NCBI GenBank assembly: GCA_902728285.1
Contig: CACVBU010001235.1
Location: forward strand, 1,397,233 to 1,461,232
DNA from: Clytia hemisphaerica
Taxonomy: Eukaryota > Cnidaria > Hydrozoa > Leptothecata > Clytiidae
DNA length: 64,000 nucleotides
Direction: 5' to 3'
In this document: piece after piece, positions 44,660-56,100 of the stretch
How positions within the stretch are numbered: position 1 is the first letter of the stretch
Layout of the letters: the number at the start of each line of letters is the position of its first letter
Notes under the pieces: model-generated
Told to the model about the DNA's origin: nothing
Database searches by the model: none
Seen by the model: only the letters and a program-made list of their open reading frames with translations
Made by a program: the position numbers and the translations under genes

Positions 44660-47085
44660 CAATTTGTTTTTCAAACTGAAATCTGGACAAGTTCGTGAAG
44701 ATGATACAACAAAACAAAATGCTAAACAGCTAGGAAAACAAAAGAAGATGGATGCTGATTTGATTGCGGATATTTTTAAAGAGCTATAAACTAATCATGA
44801 AATTAAGTATTATTCATTGGATGAATTCGGACAGTCAGAAATTGAAGTTGAATGCAACCTATCCAATTTCAATGAAACTAGTAAATTTGGTGGGGTTTAT
44901 GAAAAGTTCTCAAACGAAACTTTAAAAGTGAAGGTAAAGAAAAAACAAACTGAAAAAGGTCTGTACTTTGAACGAGTCACGTATCGTTGACATCATGACA
45001 CAAGATATGAACGAACAAGAGATTCACAATCCATTCTCGAAAGAAAACCCACAAAGAAATTCAGGAACACATACTGTCCATGTATCGAGAAAAGAAAAGG
45101 AGAACATGCGTATCGAGTATAAGATATACGACAAAGACGGTTCATCCTTGATCATTGCTATTATTACTTTTAGCGTAAATGTAGGTCTTTTCGTTAAATG
45201 AAATCCTTTTACCTTTCCATTGCATTGAGGAGGTCCAAGAATTTCAATGTTTTCTTTTGAGGTGAGAGCTAATAGTTTTCCTGCCCCAATCAAAAACGTT
45301 TTTTTACCTTTTTTTCTCAGGTATCTCACGTCGATTTTTAATTGGATTAATCGGATTGAAATTTCCTTGTTTTAGCCAAACTTTAGGAAATTAACTGAGA
45401 AGAAATGCTTTCTTTTTCTTTTATCCTTTAGAGGACAAATATAAGTACATTCTGTGAAAACTTCAAGTCTCTAGCACTTTCCTAACCGGAATTATCTTGA
45501 TTCCGATTTAGAGGGATCTCTCGAAAACGAAAGTGCTTAATAACTAGTGAACAGTTTGATGTATCAAAAGACTTGTTTTCCTACTTTTACATTGCTATAA
45601 AGAGACTTTATATACCAAATTTCATCTCCTTATGGGCTGATGTCCTGATAACGAGTGATAACAGGAGCAAACTTTAGATGAAGCGTTCTCCATATTCAAA
45701 AGTATCTTGCATGAAAATTCTGTCTATGGTTCCTCTAGTCCTGGTATAATAATGACATATAATTGCACCGAGCTAAGAAACTGTCTTCACAGGGCGTGGC
45801 CAAAATCAGTTTCAACAAGTTTGGAGATAACTATTTGAAAAGGAACATAGTGTAAGTAAATAACATGGTGGCAATCATGAAATCATTTAGATCTATTCTT
45901 TATGCATATACAATTGAAGAGATGAATGGAAAGTTAGAAGAGTTCATGGAATTAGATTCGATCGAGTGAAATCCTTCTTGCAATTTCGAAGATTTATGGA
46001 AAATAGATAAGTCATGGGCAATATGTTATCGTAAAGATTCTTTGACACGTGGATCCAATACAAACAACTATGTCGAAGCACAATTTGGTGTCATTAAGGA
46101 CGAAATACTGCAACGTCAACGCCAGTTTAATGTCAGCATGTTATTAGACAAGCTTATTAGTGAATTTGAGCAATATTTCAAAATAAAGTTGTTGATGATG
46201 GGTCTTTTGATGGTATATATAGTCGTCGATATGGCGGAGGCAAATACGTTATACCAGGTAGGCTTTTAGATTATACCCCAGAATTTAGAATCGAAAGGCG
46301 CTAGATTTCACATAAATATAAGCTTTGACGATGTAATAGGTGTTAGCAAACTCAAGGACAGAAGAAAAGAAAATTCGTCAAAATCGGAAAACCAGCAATT
46401 ATTCTATAGACCCATATTTGCAATGAGATACTAACTAGGTGTTTATACAGGTTGTCCATGTAAACATGATACCTTTAGGTCGATTATAGGCAATTATTGT
46501 AGACTAATTACCCTTAATGTCTTTTCTTCTCTTTTTTCAGATGACTACAATTTAACTGAAAATGTTCGTAGGGTTGCAGACAAGCTTTACACTGTTGCTA
46601 GCAGGCAAAACACTCAAGTAACATATTGTGTCGACACATCGATTGGTAGATGTGAATGTCCTAAAGGAATCAACGGTTCAACATGCTGGTATCAGTTTTA
46701 CTGTGGGTGAAGTTTAAGGAGACCTCCTTTAAATTTCTTCCCGTAAATGATCCTGAGGAAAAGAAAAGGCTAACAGAAATTGCCATTGAATCATCTCTCG
46801 ATTCTCATTTTTACGAATCTATTCATTCTCAGTCTACTGCCAAAATTTCTATCAAAAGAGCGAATACGGAGGGCAGCTCAAATGCTTTCCAAGGAGAAGA
46901 AACACTCGCCTCTGATGATGATGGAATCAATAACACTTCGGATTCTAATGAAGACTGTTTAAGATAAAAGAAAGATTTGATCAGTTTTATGACAGTGTGG
47001 TTGAAGGTTTGCAAGAAGGAAATAAAGAATTTCAAAAATCTGTTGACAAGTTTCTCACTCGTTACAACAAATTCTCATCAAATCA
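44660..47085 (+). pseudogene. MULE transposase with SWIM finger, 5' part
   Basis: Recognisable blocks in order: DDTTKQNAKQLGKQKK; a stop; ECNLSNFNETSKFGGVYEKF. After a one-base loss near 44990 come HHDTRYERTRDSQSILERKP and NTYCPC (N-terminal Cys/His region). Then SWAICYRKDSLTRGSNTNNY with VEAQFGVIKDEILQRQRQFN (conserved MULE block), DGSFDGIYSRRYGGGKY, an intron, YTVASRQNTQVTY, and CVDTSIGRCECPKGINGSTC (SWIM). It ends with FYDSVVEGLQEGNKEFQKSV. In the core region IIMTYNCTELRNC has Tyr where the conserved catalytic Asp is expected. Several stops and shifts show the copy is dead. It is interrupted at 47095 by a 5.2-kb element and resumes at 52328. Confidence 0.75.
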
Positions 47086-48569
47086 GCGTAGTTCGGCGTA
47101 CTGTGTAATCCGGATCCGGACCGGACCCTGGACCCCGAGAAAACCTGGACCCCGGACTTTTACGAAAACCCGGACCCCTCATAATTTTTCGAGAAAACCC
47201 GGACCCCTCCTAATTTTTCTCGTAGAGAAAATTCCAAGAAATGAATCTGGGCTAGGCAAGCTAAGTGCAGTTGTTTAACGCGGCTTTATGCAGTGGACTA
47301 TAGGGTGCTATAAGTCTGTAAAATTGACGAAGTAAAAAACATTTTTTGACTGCATATGCACAAGTGCATTTTTTTGTTGTTCTTCTGTTGCTGGTTAGTG
47401 GTTAGTAGGGGTATGTATCAGATGTATGCAAGGAACTGTGGTTGTATTCCTGAAAAGTTTTGGAAACTTCAATCTATATAAAGAAGAAGGTAGGTAGACA
47501 CTTTTTAACTTTCTGTTTATGCCTAGAAATTTGAATTGAGAAGAATGTGAAATTAGTTACTTCTGGGCCTTACTTTGTTAGCTAATCTGTTCCATTCTCT
47601 CCACAAATCTTTTTCTCTAGCTGCTGGCTTTCATCGATAGAGTGAACCAATCAATACCTAATAAGCATATCAATGGATCATACTTCAGTTTTCAAGTAAC
47701 TCCCGCCTAGCATAACACTAGACTAGCTAACACCCCATATAACTTTTTATAAGACTCTAGAATCTCCAAAGTCTCTTCTAATTTAAAATTCTTTTGCCTG
47801 CAGTGGTACTTTATTATTATACACCCAATGATATACCCAGGTCGGGGTGGGGTACCTAATTTTCAAAAATTACGAGGGTCGCTATGACAGTCTAGAAAGT
47901 AAGGCATGTATGATCGATAGATATCCGGCATAGACTTTTGCATTTCACAGGCTTAGCCCAAAGTTTTGCTCAAAAAAACATCTGGCGTGCATGTTTTCTT
48001 TTTTCCAGATTGGTTGCTGTGGTAACCAGGCGGTTGTAATCAATAATATCAATTATCGATTTTGATCGATAACTACCGTGACATGGTCTAATGTCGACGT
48101 TTTAATTCTGTCACCCAAATTGAGAGATTGGAAGTGAAGAGAAAGACACAAAGTTTGCAGAATAGCTTTTTGAAAATGAATTCTTTTGTTAGTATCTCAA
48201 TTATTTAAAAGAAATTGATAAAAAGTCTAGCATTTTGGTTGGACAACCATTAAAATAGTGCTCAATACTTCGTAGAGCGAATCATAAATTATATCTTTCG
48301 AAAATTCACAAGGTTAAAAAATACATTACTTGAAGTTTCATGCTTATTGCAATCATCAGATGTGTAAAAACATTCTAAAAACATTTCAAAAAAACCGTCT
48401 TATGTACAGATTTGAAGTGTGGAAAAGTGTGGAAAAAAACGTAAAAAATCGTAAAAAATGATTAAAAGCAACTATGACAAATTTGGCGATAAAAACTATA
48501 GTCTCCGTTGGGACACTTTTTATGCTTTTCAACAAATGTTTATTAACGTGCCTACACGTGTGGAAATCA

Positions 48570-48940
48570 GTTCGGATCTTTTATTTGAGAGTTTTTGTTT
48601 AGAATTGCAAATGGTCGAGCATGATCGATTATTTCCCATGATACTATGGGTTGAATGTCTTGTTTTTGGAGGCTCCAGATGTGTTTCGATAATTCAGTCG
48701 AATTTGCCTTATCTTCATGTCTGAACGTAAAATTGTGTTGGTTCCAACGTGTTTTAAAGCTGTTTTCGGTAAGCCCAATGTACTTTGCTTCTTCCTCACT
48801 TTTCTTTGAAGTAATGGTACATTGATAAATAACTTGTTCTTGTAAGCAGTTACCTTTCGACGGGCAGGAATCTTTGTTGCGACAATAACATGTTTTGCTC
48901 TTGTCAGGTGGTTTGGTGGTTAATATGCTTTTGTTGTAAA
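48570..48940 (-). pseudogene. GIY-YIG endonuclease fragment of a Penelope-like element
   Basis: On the minus strand: SILTTKPPDKSKTCYCRNKD, SCPSKGNCLQEQVIYQCTIT, EAKYIGLTENSFKTRWNQHN, NSTELSKHIWSLQNK. After TAG and a shift comes IIDHARPFAILNKNSQIKDP. The CxCRNK...CP...C cluster followed by VIYxxxI and YIGLT is the pattern of GIY-YIG endonuclease domains at the C terminus of one branch of Penelope-like or related retroelements. No RT precedes it; it is a truncated copy. It is a different branch from the fragment at 50792-51625. Confidence 0.7.
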
Positions 48941-50791
48941 ATTTCTAACAGCAATTCTGCCATGTGATATTTTTCTCTTTTCCTTCCTCCAATGTGGGCT
49001 GACGATATTAGACACTGGTTACAGTAATCAATGTTAATGTATAGATTAGTTATCGATTAGAATCTATTCTTAATAACTTCAGTTGAGTTAGAATTTCACA
49101 ATTTTGTTTGTTTGTTTGTTTGATCAATCGGGGTACGTAGGTAGTTACTGTTTGTTTGACCAATCACTCAATGTTGTCAGTTTACTCTGGCTATGAAGGT
49201 TGACAGGAGATGAATTTGTGGCAATTTAACAGGCAAAGGGACAAACCAATCTATTGTGATTTTATTTTGAATTAAGAGAACAAATTACAGTGAAAATTTG
49301 TGATTCTGACCATGACACCCTGTAATGTTTTTAATATATTTTGGTCGGTTTAAAAATTTTTCTGGGGAGAGAATGAACTGTGTGGGTTTTTGGCACACTT
49401 ATTTTGAGGTGCGCAAACAGATTGTATTTGACTACGTTTAGTTTGCGGGCCAGCATCTGCCAGTCAAATACTGGCCATAAAAACTGCACGACAATCTTAA
49501 AAATGATTTCTCTTTTTTGTTTTAGTTCTCTTCCAAATTGAAATGCCTGTACAGTTCCATTTCTCTCCATTTTGTGGGCAACAATTCTTTGACGGATACA
49601 CTTAAATGTCTCGCACGTGTGCAGAACTTTTCCTGAATTGTAAGTTATATTCTCAGAACCAAAAAAACCCAAGGAGTTAGTAGATTGGCTCATGAAGCAT
49701 TGCGGTTGGCTGTTACCCAGTCAGCCGGGGTATTATATAAGATTAATTTCATTGGTTGTCCAGTTGTCATTTGACTTAAATTTTGTTGTTTGTGTTTTGT
49801 ATTTGTTAATGTAGGTGTAGCTTGCAAAGATCGTAATTCCCATTTCCATAATATACTTTCAGGTTAGTTACCATCATAATGTCCAATAGATCAATGGTTT
49901 ATTTTGCACCTTCAAGTGGTTGGTACAAAATCTTTGTAAACGCTTATAAAGTCTGCTAATAAGACGAGTGAAAACAATATTAACTTATAGGAAACAAAAT
50001 AATGGAATAATTCAATGAAATTTATGATGTGTACCTAACATTTAGTTTCTTGGAAGATTTGGATTCAAAATTTTCCCTGTAAACTGGAGATCAATATTTG
50101 CCATGTAAATCCTCTCTGAAAAGTACATCTTGATTTGTTTGATTTTGACATGTAATTACCAATGCAAATGATAATGTATATAGCACAAATTTTATGACGT
50201 GACAACTGAATTTTGATATCAAACATAAAACATGCTGCATTATGTACAGATGAGTTTTTGATGACATATTGGGGGCTTTTTACCCCTGTTTTCCGAGGAT
50301 TCCCTGCTTGATTTGGCAAACACTTGCAAACAAGACACCAGAATGGGGCTAGACTACAATTTCAATATGAACCAACTATAGAGATTTCAGCTTCCGTACA
50401 AATTCTAGTTGGACATTGAACTAAAATTAATTTTTTAATGAAATACTCTTTTCTTGAGCAGTCTGACTAAAATTGCTTTGTTCTTTTTCTCTACATTTTC
50501 ATTTCAGAAGGCAAAAGGCTATTATTATTAATCTGCTTGAAATTATCTAAGTCACCTTTTGGCAGCAATAAGATAAATAAATTGGACATAATAAGAATCA
50601 AAATTATATTCCAAAATTTAAGACAGTTATTAAATATTGTATTGTTATTGCTATTATCACGATCGAGTTTTGTATATTTTTTATGTTTACTTTTGTGTGC
50701 TATTATATTATTTTGCAATCATTTTTCTCTTGGTTGTGTAAAGTTCAAAAAGTTCTTTAAAAAAATTCATGATAGTTATGATATTGTTATT

Positions 50792-51625
50792 GAAAGATCT
50801 ACTTGGACTAACATCAATATCCAATAGCAAAATCTCAAGAAAACAACAAAAACTGAAAGGAAAGTGCCAGCCTTGCTTAACAAGGACAGGAAACCTTTGC
50901 TGTAAACAAATGATGTCAGCATCAACCTTCACCAGCCAACAAACCAATAGGACATACAAGATTTTCCACAACGTTAACTGCAAAAGCACTCGTATCATCT
51001 ACCTCCTGGAATTCAACAAATGTCACATCCGATATATTGGAAAAAGCGAGACCCAATTCAATCAAAGACTCAATAACCATAGAAATAATGCATACAGACC
51101 ACGGCAAGAGACAATCCCAGCGTGTAAACATTTCCACCAAACTAACCACGATTTCAACAGAGACGCAAAGTTCACCATCATCGAACAGATCAACGGGAGA
51201 GATATAGAAATAATGAAAATGATAATACTACAGAGAGAAAACTTCTGGATCAAAGATCTGAGAACCCTCACATCTCATGGATTGAACCAAGAGCTCAATC
51301 TTCTCCAATCGAGCGCCTAAGTCTAATTTACACGTTCATTTTAGACCAAATTCAACTTATCAGATGGCCCCATTTACACCAGCCCATTTTCAAGCCGAAA
51401 TTGCCTAAAATGACGTAATTGTTCAATTTGACGTCAAATTGTTTTGTATAAAAACACTTTTTTTCTATAGAAACATCATTCCCTTGAGAACGGACAGAGT
51501 CCGAAACGTGTCGGGAAAAATCAAAACATAATAGCCGCATTCTTTTTCGCCGTCCAACATGTCATTGATATAATGAATTGCCAATGTTATACTCCTTCTT
51601 TCTCTTTCCTTCTCCTTCATTTTTT
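50792..51625 (+). mobile_element. Penelope-like retroelement 3' fragment (GIY-YIG)
   Basis: Inserted in hAT copy B; copy A shows the empty junction (TATTGTTATT then CCATATTTTAG, on the minus strand). The frame to 51320 encodes KCQPC...CCKQMMSASTFTS, IIYLLEFNKCHIRYIGKSET (GIY-YIG core), FNQRLNNHRNN, ACKHFHQTNHDF, FTIIEQINGRD and RENFWIKDLRTL. This is the C-terminal endonuclease of a Penelope-like element. The usual first Cys of the CxxC next to the GIY strand is absent (EFNKC). The RT core is missing, so the copy is 5'-truncated. About 300 bp of 3' flank carries a hammerhead-like motif. Confidence 0.8.
51481..51520 (+). ncRNA. Hammerhead-ribozyme-like remnant in the Penelope 3' region
   Basis: The sequence shows a stem II (CGGAC, loop AGA, GTCCG) followed by GAAAC and GTGTC. 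This is the layout of the hammerhead motifs known in Penelope-like elements. The other core strand reads CTTGAGAA rather than CTGANGA, so self-cleavage is doubtful. Confidence 0.4.
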
Positions 51626-52327
51626 CCATATTTTAGAGGCCACTCTTTTTTAGGTTCTTAAAACACTTTAACCCAAAAAACCATCTTAGTTTTACCAGCT
51701 TCATTTTGTGTTTAATTGGAATAGATTTTAATTCTTTATCTCTTGTTCATGGTACATTGGGCATAAAAAAGTGGCTGTTTCAGCCAATCTAGAGGGTCGA
51801 AATTCAAATATTGGTGGGCTTATACACTATATATAGCTGAATCACTATATGTAACTCAATCTTTTTTGATTGGTATCCTTAGAATCCTAGATACGCCCCT
51901 GAAATCCAACAAATTAAATGCTCATGATTTTTGCCAATACACTTTTCTTGCGATGCATGAAATCATTGCGAGCATTGTCTTTCAACTGACATTTATGAAT
52001 TTATCATGTTTTCCCAAGAGACAGTTAAATGTTAGTGACGTCGAATGATGTTGCAGTATCTTGACAACAATACTGTAGTTTTCGGCCTTGATTAAGCTAA
52101 AGAACACATGACACGGATGGTGTCCGGGTTTTCTCGTAAATTTGGGTAGGGTCCGGGTTTTCTCTTAAATTTAGATGGGGTCCGAGTTTTCTCGTAAATT
52201 TGAATGGGGTCCAGGTTTTCTCGAAAAATTACGAGAGGTCCAGGTTTTCGTAAAAGTCCGGGGTCCGGGTTTTCTCGGGGTCCAGGGTCCGGTCCGGGTC
52301 CGGGTTATACAGTACGCCGCGTAATTC

Positions 52328-52601
52328 GGCCTTTCAAAGTTTCGGAACAGTTATTGTCGGTAAACGTAAGGGGAAAATCAAAGTTCAACCGACCGCTGTG
52401 TCTAGACGAGTGTCGAAAATTGGAAGCCATCAAAGGCAAAGTAGCAATAAAACCAAACCATTGCCTCATCGAAAAAAATACTTTGAAAAGAAAACAAATC
52501 TTTCTGAAGCTGTCAATGCAAAAGTTGCATCAGCGAAAAAGGCAAGACGACCAATGTTGAGTAATAAAAAATACCCTCAAAAGAAGAAAAAGGCAAAATA
52601 G
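52328..52601 (+). pseudogene. MULE transposase, C-terminal part
   Basis: The frame continues from 47085 across the excision point: FSSNQRS before, AFQSFGTVIVGKRKGKIKVQ and PTAVSRRVSKIGSHQRQ after, ending in a Lys-rich tail (PMLSNKKYPQKKKKAK) and a stop. The GKIKVQPTAVSRR stretch is characteristic of the C terminus of this SWIM-MULE family. This segment itself is open. Confidence 0.75.
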
Positions 52602-53130
52602 TTATAAAGTGCTTGTTACATGAAATTGTAAAACTTAACTGTAAACTTAACATTTCCATCTTATTGCCGACCCAAAAAAATATAAGCATTTTGATTGGTC
52701 GAGACCATCGAAATATTTGCGATATTTCATATTTCTCTAGTGTGGAAATATAACTGCGTTGACTTTTGGGGGACTGGGTAAGTGACGGGAGAAAAATAAA
52801 AACAAACCAGCCGAAAAGAACTGACTTTCGGAGAAACTGACTTGGGAGTCAAAGGGAAAAACGCAACAAAAATATTTTCAGATTAACTTTTACTTAGGAG
52901 TTCTTCCATAAAAGACACTAAAATCACACCTGGTGAACCACCCGTCTATGTGATTAGTATTCGATGGTTAACGGTTTACGTTTTTGAAAGTAAGCCGATC
53001 ACGAACGGTCTACTTTCTTTTTCTCTTTCGCTATTTCGCAGCGTAACCGAAGCTTATCGGATCTGATTTTGATGGACCAGTATTGAGTTCATCAATCGTG
53101 GATTACTTGACATGCTTGAATCTTTCAAAC

Positions 53131-53150
53131 CGAACAAGATGGCGGACTCA
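53131..53150 (+). promoter_or_regulatory. YY1/TISU-like translation-start element
   Basis: The start codon lies in CAAGATGGCGGA, one base from the TISU consensus SAASATGGCGGC. TISU binds YY1 and directs both transcription start and scanning-poor translation of short 5' UTRs in animals. The fit favours 53139 over the in-frame ATG at 53112. Confidence 0.5.
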
Positions 53151-56100
53151 AATTTCGTTTTGCCAAGCATGGAGAAAGGATTCTTTGAAGGTTTGTGAGT
53201 TTCTTTTCAGTTTGGATTTCATTTTAGTATTGAGACTGTCATTGGTAACAAAGCACTGAATTCTATGTTCTATGTTTTTCTTTTCGGTCGATTTTTTGGG
53301 TTCTAATCACTTGCTTTCTCTATGGCTGCTGGAATGGATGGGGGCACAAACAGGGATGAAGGGGTGTGGTGCCATGTAATGTGTGAAGGGTGGGTTAGTT
53401 AGCAGATGTGCTGCTTTACAATGAATGCTAATGTTTTTCAAATTGAGTACACACTGAGTATCAAGGAGACAGTACCTTGTTAGAGAAAATCTATCGATCA
53501 CATATCGATCCGTCATCGAGCCGTTTCGATGATCGATCCTATCGAGCGCAGGCGTCTGGTACATACAGAATCCTTCTGGGCATATATTTATAGGAAAAAA
53601 TTCCATAATTCAAAGTAGTGCAGAGCCAAGAAAAGTCAATTGTTTTACACCTGACAGCCTTTCTGGCATTTCTAGGGCAAATAGGCAGTTAGCCACACTA
53701 GCGTCCCGCCAAAATGCGTATCAAAGATTAATGCTGCAAAAGCGCTATATCGTTTACTTGACTCTCAAGCAAAAAAATGCACCGCAAAACTTCTAAAGGG
53801 ATTCATGAAAAAATAACCCGGCGCTTTTTAATGAAATTAACATTTTCAAAAACTTTGAGAAATTGCCTAAAATTTGAGCCATAGATGGAAAAATTTGAGC
53901 CATAGATGGAAAAATTTGAGCCAAGCCAACCTTGAAAACTAATTTGAAGATCAACTTACCAAGAAAAAGATCTACGGGGGAGGCGGAACCCACCTAGATC
54001 CGCGCACTGCCGGATAGGCTATCTCCCGGAAATTTTGCCGGACCTCAAACAATGACCCATTTACATGTGCGTAATTGTTTTTACTTTAGCGTATAAACAA
54101 GGCCTTAAAGATCGAAGCGCTGTCTCGGGAATTGAATGACAAATTTTGGTTGGTTGATTTTGGCTGCTGCACGTTTTATTTTGTTTCCAACTTTCAAGTT
54201 TTAATTAATATTGTCTTGCGAACTTGATTCAGGTAACTCTCATCCTTGTTGTTGAAATGTATCCTGTAGATGACTGATGTTGTTTTATCTGAAAGCTAGA
54301 TTTCCTAGTGTGATAGGGAGGTTGTTCGTTGGGACTTTTGGCACGGAAAATATAGGAACAAAATCAAATGGGAAGATTCAACAGATCATCACTCACAAAA
54401 ATGCTCATTGTTTTTTTCACAATACTTAAATTTTATCAGAGAAAATACACAAAAAAACTGCATCAAGTTTCCTCTTTTAGGTAGTTCAAGATATATCACT
54501 TTTTTGACGCAATGTCAAAAAAATGAAAATCCGATGATCGCGACATGTAAATTTTCAACACCCAAGATCATGGCGTCCTCCAGCTTTTTGGCCCCCCCTA
54601 ATAAGAGCTAAAATCCCCCATCTGGCCTCCCCCCCACCTGTCTTTAAAATTTGTGCTCCCCCCAATTGGGAAATCCCCCTAACCGTATTGTATAAAAGGG
54701 TTTCGAAGTGATGATCCAGACTCGCCTCAATTCGCAAGCTACTATAGCAAAAAAAAGACTTTCCCTAAAAAGACAGGCTCATAAGTCTGAATGCCCAAAC
54801 ACACCAGGAAGGTCTGTATTTATCCTATTACTCCCCCCACTAGGTAGGGGACTGAATATACCCCCTATTCGCCTTTCTCCCCCCCATCAAACTTGAAAAT
54901 TTCACTCCCCCCTGGCACCAAAATCTGATTCCCCCCATCTTTCTGGGGGGGATGATCCCATGAAGATCGCGAATGAGCTGGATGAGATATATTAGACTTG
55001 CAGTTTTTTGCAAAGAAAGCAGGAAAGATGGAACTACAGTCTGCTAGGTGATAGCCCTTTTCATAACCTACGGGCCATTCACAATTTTGAAAAAATAGAA
55101 GAAAATTGATTATACTTCAAATTAAGTCACTTACCTCATTATCGGGTAAAAGGAACTTTACAAAATATTGCCATCTTTCGTGTCATATAATCTCAATTTA
55201 TTTATTTTGATCTTTACACTTGAAAATTTTGACAGAGGTGCGGTCGTTATCAGAAGGCAGAGCTTATTTGAAAATTTTATTTTTCACAGCGCTTTCATTG
55301 TGCATTTATCACTCTTCAGATTTGAATTTTCAGGCTTAAACTTTGCTTTTAGGGTTTAATGAAATTGGATCAGTAACTACATAGTTGGCCCTGTATTTTT
55401 ACAGTGCTGCAAATAAAAAATGAAAAATGCTGGGGGCTTTACCCCTCCTAGAGTCAATTGGATGACATACTTTTATGGTCTTGGGAAACTTGATGAGCTG
55501 TTATGCTCATTTTTAGGATTCTGTAATATAGACATCTTTCTATTAAGAAAAACCTAGAGAAAACGCAACCAAAACGTTTCGGATCAATAATTCCTTCAGG
55601 ATTTTACCTCCACAACGAAAAGTACTTTCCCAGCAAAAACGTAGCCAAAACGTTTCGGACTTTGATCAATAATTCCTTCAGGAATTTACCTTCACAAAGA
55701 AAAGTACTTTCCCTGCAAGAAACGTGATCTCTTCAGGAATTTACCTTCAGAAAGAAAAAGTACTTTCCCTTGCAAAAAACGTGACCAAGACGATTCGAAA
55801 ATCGACGAATAATCAAATCTCAGAAAAGTATAAATAACGAAGCAAATCAAGAAGAAGGCAGATCTGAATTGGAGGAGCAACAGGAGAGATATATCACAAG
55901 ACGAGTCAACATTGGAATGGGAAGGAAAACAAATTAGAAAGAAACTAAAGAAGAAATATTTTATTGTATGTACGACTGTGAAAAGAAATAAGAAAAGAGT
56001 CTAGGAAAAGATTAATTAAAAGTATAAGCGAACCCCGAAAATATTTACGTCTCAATTTATTGTTTGAAAGTTTGGAATAATTGGAATATTTGAATTAACA

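Larger units (their letters stand above)
49120..51901 (-). mobile_element. hAT-like element, copy B (inverted relative to copy A)
   Basis: The reverse complement matches copy A from its CAGGGGCGTAT terminus (51901) to about 49120, where similarity ends near GATCAATCGGGGTACG. The far end is therefore missing or was replaced. Matching landmarks include GCCCAATGTACCATGAAC, CAAATCAAGCAG and GTGCAGAACTTTTCCTGAAT. It lacks copy A's two MITEs and instead carries the Penelope insertion. Confidence 0.8.
47095..52318. mobile_element. 5.2-kb element with GC-rich repetitive TIRs, inserted in the MULE gene
   Basis: Ends GGCGTACTGTGTAATCCGG and CCGGGTTATACAGTACGCC are inverted. Both subterminal regions are tandem runs of a GGGTCCGGGTTTTCTCGTAA unit in opposite orientation (to about 47225 and from about 52112). 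A 9-bp target duplication GCGTARTTC (one mismatch) flanks it at 47086-47094 and 52319-52327. Joining the flanks gives an uninterrupted MULE frame. Inside lie a Penelope-type fragment, hAT copy B and a second Penelope insertion; no transposase of its own was found. A Mutator-like relationship is inferred from the 9-bp duplication. Confidence 0.85.

Noticed and set aside
52204..52327. Gly/Pro-rich N-terminus fused to a coding frame
   Set aside because: The Gly/Pro part is translation of the GC-rich TIR repeats; only sequence after 52328 belongs to the MULE.
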